This document shows positions 4,613 to 6,372 of a stretch of DNA of 6,372 nucleotides, one piece after another. Source of the stretch: JBBRLG01 sp038231495 (lineage in GTDB: Bacteria; Planctomycetota; Planctomycetia; Gemmatales; Gemmataceae); assembly GCA_038231495.1 (NCBI GenBank), contig JBBRLG010000434.1, forward strand, positions 1 through 6,372, read 5' to 3'. A model generated the notes under the pieces. That model did not search any database, had not been told where the DNA came from, and worked only from the letters and a program-made list of their open reading frames with translations. The stretch's first letter is position 1. Each line of letters begins with the position of its first letter. A program made the position numbers and the translations under genes.

Positions 4613-6226
4613 GTGAGCGACCTGGCCCGACAACTGGAAGCCTGCTTTGCCGCAGCCGATCGGCACGTCATCCGCGTGCCCGCGCTTGTGAAGGGACGCC
4701 TTTGCTCCCCACCCGCGCTCGAACCGGAGCAGCTCGCTCCCCGGTCGGACACCGGCGCGCCGGAGAACGCCTCGGCGGTGAGCCGGATCGAGGGGACCTG
4801 GGTGATCCGCCGTCCTCTCGGGGGCGCGGCCGGCGAGCACTGGTTGCTGGTGACCCCAAGCCCGGACCCGCGCGAGTTGATCGAGACCGACTGGCAGGGC
4901 CTGGCCCGCAGCCTGTACGGACTTCCTTTCCGCGAGATCGAGCGGTTCATCGGCGCGGTTCAGGAAAAGGTGCTGAGCCTCCGTGGACGCCAGTGGCCGC
5001 AGACGGTCCAGGCGGCGGCGAGCCAACGGTTTCTGCACGGCCAACCGCTTGATTTCTGGCTGGACCACCTCGCCGAGCTGCTCGATCCCGAAGGGCTGGC
5101 GGACATGGTCGATCGCCAGCTCGGCAAGCCCTGGGCCTCCGGCCAGCAATTCCTCGACGGGTGGGTGGGGGTCGATGCGACGATTCGGCGCGGGTACGTC
5201 GCGCGGATGGCCCCCGCCGTCTTCGGCAACGCCGCGCCCGTCCCGCGCCGCCTGCGCGCCCAGGTGCGGGCCATGCCCACTCGCCAACTGCACATCACCG
5301 CCGGCAACGCTCCCGTGGTGCCCATCGTCTCCTTCCTGTATGGGCTCGTCACCAAGGGCGTCCTGGTGGTGAAAAGCCCCGCCGAGTCCAACCTGCTGGC
5401 AACCATGCTCGCGCTGGCGATGTGGGCGACGGACCCCGAACATCCCGTCACCCGGGCCACTTCCCTCGTTTACTGGAAGGGCGGCGATTCCCGCTATGAG
5501 GACGTGCTGTTCGCGCCCGAGGCGTTCGACCGCCTCGTGGTCTGGGGTTCGCCGGAAACGGTCGGCAGCGTCCGCGCCCGGGCGCCCAAGGCCAAGACCA
5601 TCTTCCTCAACCCGCGCTACGGACTGAGCTTGATCGGCCGTGCCGCCTTCCCCGACCACATGCAGGAAGTCGCCATGCGCGGCAGCACCGACACGCTGAT
5701 CGCCAACCAGCTGGCCTGCTGGTCCTCTCTGGTCCACTACGTCGAGGGGGACGAGGCAACGGCCCTGGCCTACTGCCAGGCGTTGCAGCAAGCCCTGGCC
5801 CGCTGGGACGAACACGCTCCCAACGTCCTTTCCCGCGCCACGCTGGGCCAGGTCCGGCTCCTGCGCCGGACGGCGTTTCTGGAGGGAACCTGGTTCACCA
5901 ACGGAACCCCGCCCGCCATCTCGTCGGCGGTCGTCTACCTGCGCGAGCCGTTCGACCTGTCGGTTCACCCGACGTGCCGGCTCGTGGTGGTGCGGCGGTT
6001 GGACCGACTCGAGCAGATCTTCCCCTTCCTGAACAGTTCCATTTCGACCATTGGGGTCTACCCCACCCGGGCGCTGATCGAGGTACGCGACGGCTGCGCG
6101 GCCGCGGGCGTCAGCAACCTCTTCCCGCTGGGGGAGTGCGAAGGACTCTTCGCGGGCATGCCTCACGACGGGATGCAAATCCTGGGCGAACTGGTCAACT
6201 GGACCACTTCCATGATCGACGAGTGA
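4613..6226 (+). CDS. LuxC-family acyl-CoA reductase
   Basis: This 537-residue protein starts at GTG 4613, with AAAGGG at 4600-4605 as ribosome binding site; no other start fits this frame nearby. LuxC reductases are aldehyde-dehydrogenase-fold enzymes that accept an acyl group on a cysteine from acyl-CoA or acyl-LuxE and reduce it with NADPH to a fatty aldehyde. The segment HITAGNAPVVPIVSFLYG (227-244) followed by KGVLVVKSP (248-256) matches the LuxC nucleotide-binding core. VVWGSPE (309-315) and NQLACWSS (365-372) follow; Cys369 in the latter is the expected catalytic thiol. HDG at 518-520 in a conserved-looking C-terminal block completes the fold. About 225 residues precede the core. Tight spacing to the LuxE gene indicates a shared transcript and probably a physical complex. 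No luxA, luxB or luxD accompanies it, so the aldehyde product must serve something other than light. Confidence 0.88.
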   Translation: MSDLARQLEACFAAADRHVIRVPALVKGRLCSPPALEPEQLAPRSDTGAPENASAVSRIEGTWVIRRPLGGAAGEHWLLVTPSPDPRELIETDWQGLARSLYGLPFREIERFIGAVQEKVLSLRGRQWPQTVQAAASQRFLHGQPLDFWLDHLAELLDPEGLADMVDRQLGKPWASGQQFLDGWVGVDATIRRGYVARMAPAVFGNAAPVPRRLRAQVRAMPTRQLHITAGNAPVVPIVSFLYGLVTKGVLVVKSPAESNLLATMLALAMWATDPEHPVTRATSLVYWKGGDSRYEDVLFAPEAFDRLVVWGSPETVGSVRARAPKAKTIFLNPRYGLSLIGRAAFPDHMQEVAMRGSTDTLIANQLACWSSLVHYVEGDEATALAYCQALQQALARWDEHAPNVLSRATLGQVRLLRRTAFLEGTWFTNGTPPAISSAVVYLREPFDLSVHPTCRLVVVRRLDRLEQIFPFLNSSISTIGVYPTRALIEVRDGCAAAGVSNLFPLGECEGLFAGMPHDGMQILGELVNWTTSMIDE

Positions 6227-6269
6227 ACCGTCCGTTTCGCCGCGCGCGCAGTTGGCCGTTAGGGTAACC

Positions 6270-6295
6270 GCCACATCCCCCCCGGGGGGAGTGGC
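6270..6295 (+). terminator. Possible transcription-end hairpin after the LuxC gene
   Basis: GCCAC (6270-6274) pairs with GTGGC (6291-6295). Inside, past a bulged A, TCCCC (6276-6280) pairs with GGGGA (6286-6290) around a C/G-rich loop. It starts 44 bases after the stop codon. The following bases are CTAAAGAAATAG, not a T-run, so this is a hairpin candidate and not a textbook intrinsic terminator. Confidence 0.4.
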
Positions 6296-6372
6296 CTAAA
6301 GAAATAGGGCAGATTAGCCCCCGTTCATGGTTATTAGCCCGCGGTGACTACCAACCAAAGAAATAGCAACCA
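6296..6372. repeat. Intergenic sequence with short direct repeats
   Basis: AAAGAAATAG occurs at 6298-6307 and 6357-6366, and ATTAGCCC at 6313-6320 and 6333-6340. The TTATTAGCCCGCGGTGACTA portion resembles palindromic intergenic repeats I recall from Gemmata-type genomes. The second arm may lie beyond the window edge. No ORF is visible on either strand. Confidence 0.4.

Noticed and set aside
3235..4950. 571-codon antisense frame across the LuxE gene and the start of the LuxC gene
   Set aside because: It crosses two convincing genes and the dispersed repeat, and its translation is rich in Arg, Pro and Gly with no recognisable domain.
1548..6226. Bioluminescence (lux) operon
   Set aside because: Only LuxC- and LuxE-type genes are present. 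LuxA, LuxB and LuxD are absent, and LuxC/LuxE homologues occur widely in non-luminous bacteria.
4580..6274. 564-codon antisense frame across the LuxC gene
   Set aside because: It is antisense to a protein with clear LuxC motifs, has shadow-type composition and no domain.

Overview
The window looks like chromosomal DNA of a planctomycete, most likely of the Gemmata/Fimbriiglobus/Zavarzinella group (Gemmataceae). The coding part is GC-rich. The non-coding part carries short palindromic repeats that I associate from memory with those genomes: a repeat whose spurious translation reads TGFQPV / TGWKPVLP (1199-1255), a repeat built on CCGAGCCGGAAGCGTCAGC (3219-3278), and TTAGCCCGCGGT-type intergenic sequence at the right edge. 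The taxonomic call is inference; no rRNA or other marker gene is present.

Layout. Positions 1-1547 hold no convincing intact gene. They are a visibly less GC-rich patchwork of short direct and inverted repeats, a perfect 28-bp-arm palindrome (731-797), a C-terminal remnant of what looks like a DUF3800-family gene (795-953) ending in its own hairpin (934-969), and a 121-bp nested palindrome (1165-1285). From 1548 to 6226 four genes lie on the + strand: a B12-binding radical SAM enzyme (1548-2987), a 56-residue two-helix membrane protein (3027-3197), a LuxE-family acyl-protein synthetase (3322-4590) and a LuxC-family acyl-CoA reductase (4613-6226). The last 146 bases are non-coding, with a hairpin and short repeats.

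How the genes may work together. LuxE-type enzymes activate a carboxylic acid as acyl-AMP and load it on a cysteine. LuxC-type enzymes take the acyl group on their own cysteine and reduce it with NADPH to an aldehyde. Both proteins here look complete, and their genes are 22 bp apart. No luxA, luxB or luxD is in the window, so bioluminescence is not suggested. The radical SAM enzyme upstream could modify the acyl chain, the aldehyde or a related lipid, and the small membrane protein could tether or assist the complex. That the four genes form one pathway is inferred from order, strand and spacing only; product and substrate are unknown.

The main uncertainty is whether the 26-bp-arm repeat at 3219-3278, between the small gene and the LuxE gene, splits the cluster into two transcription units.
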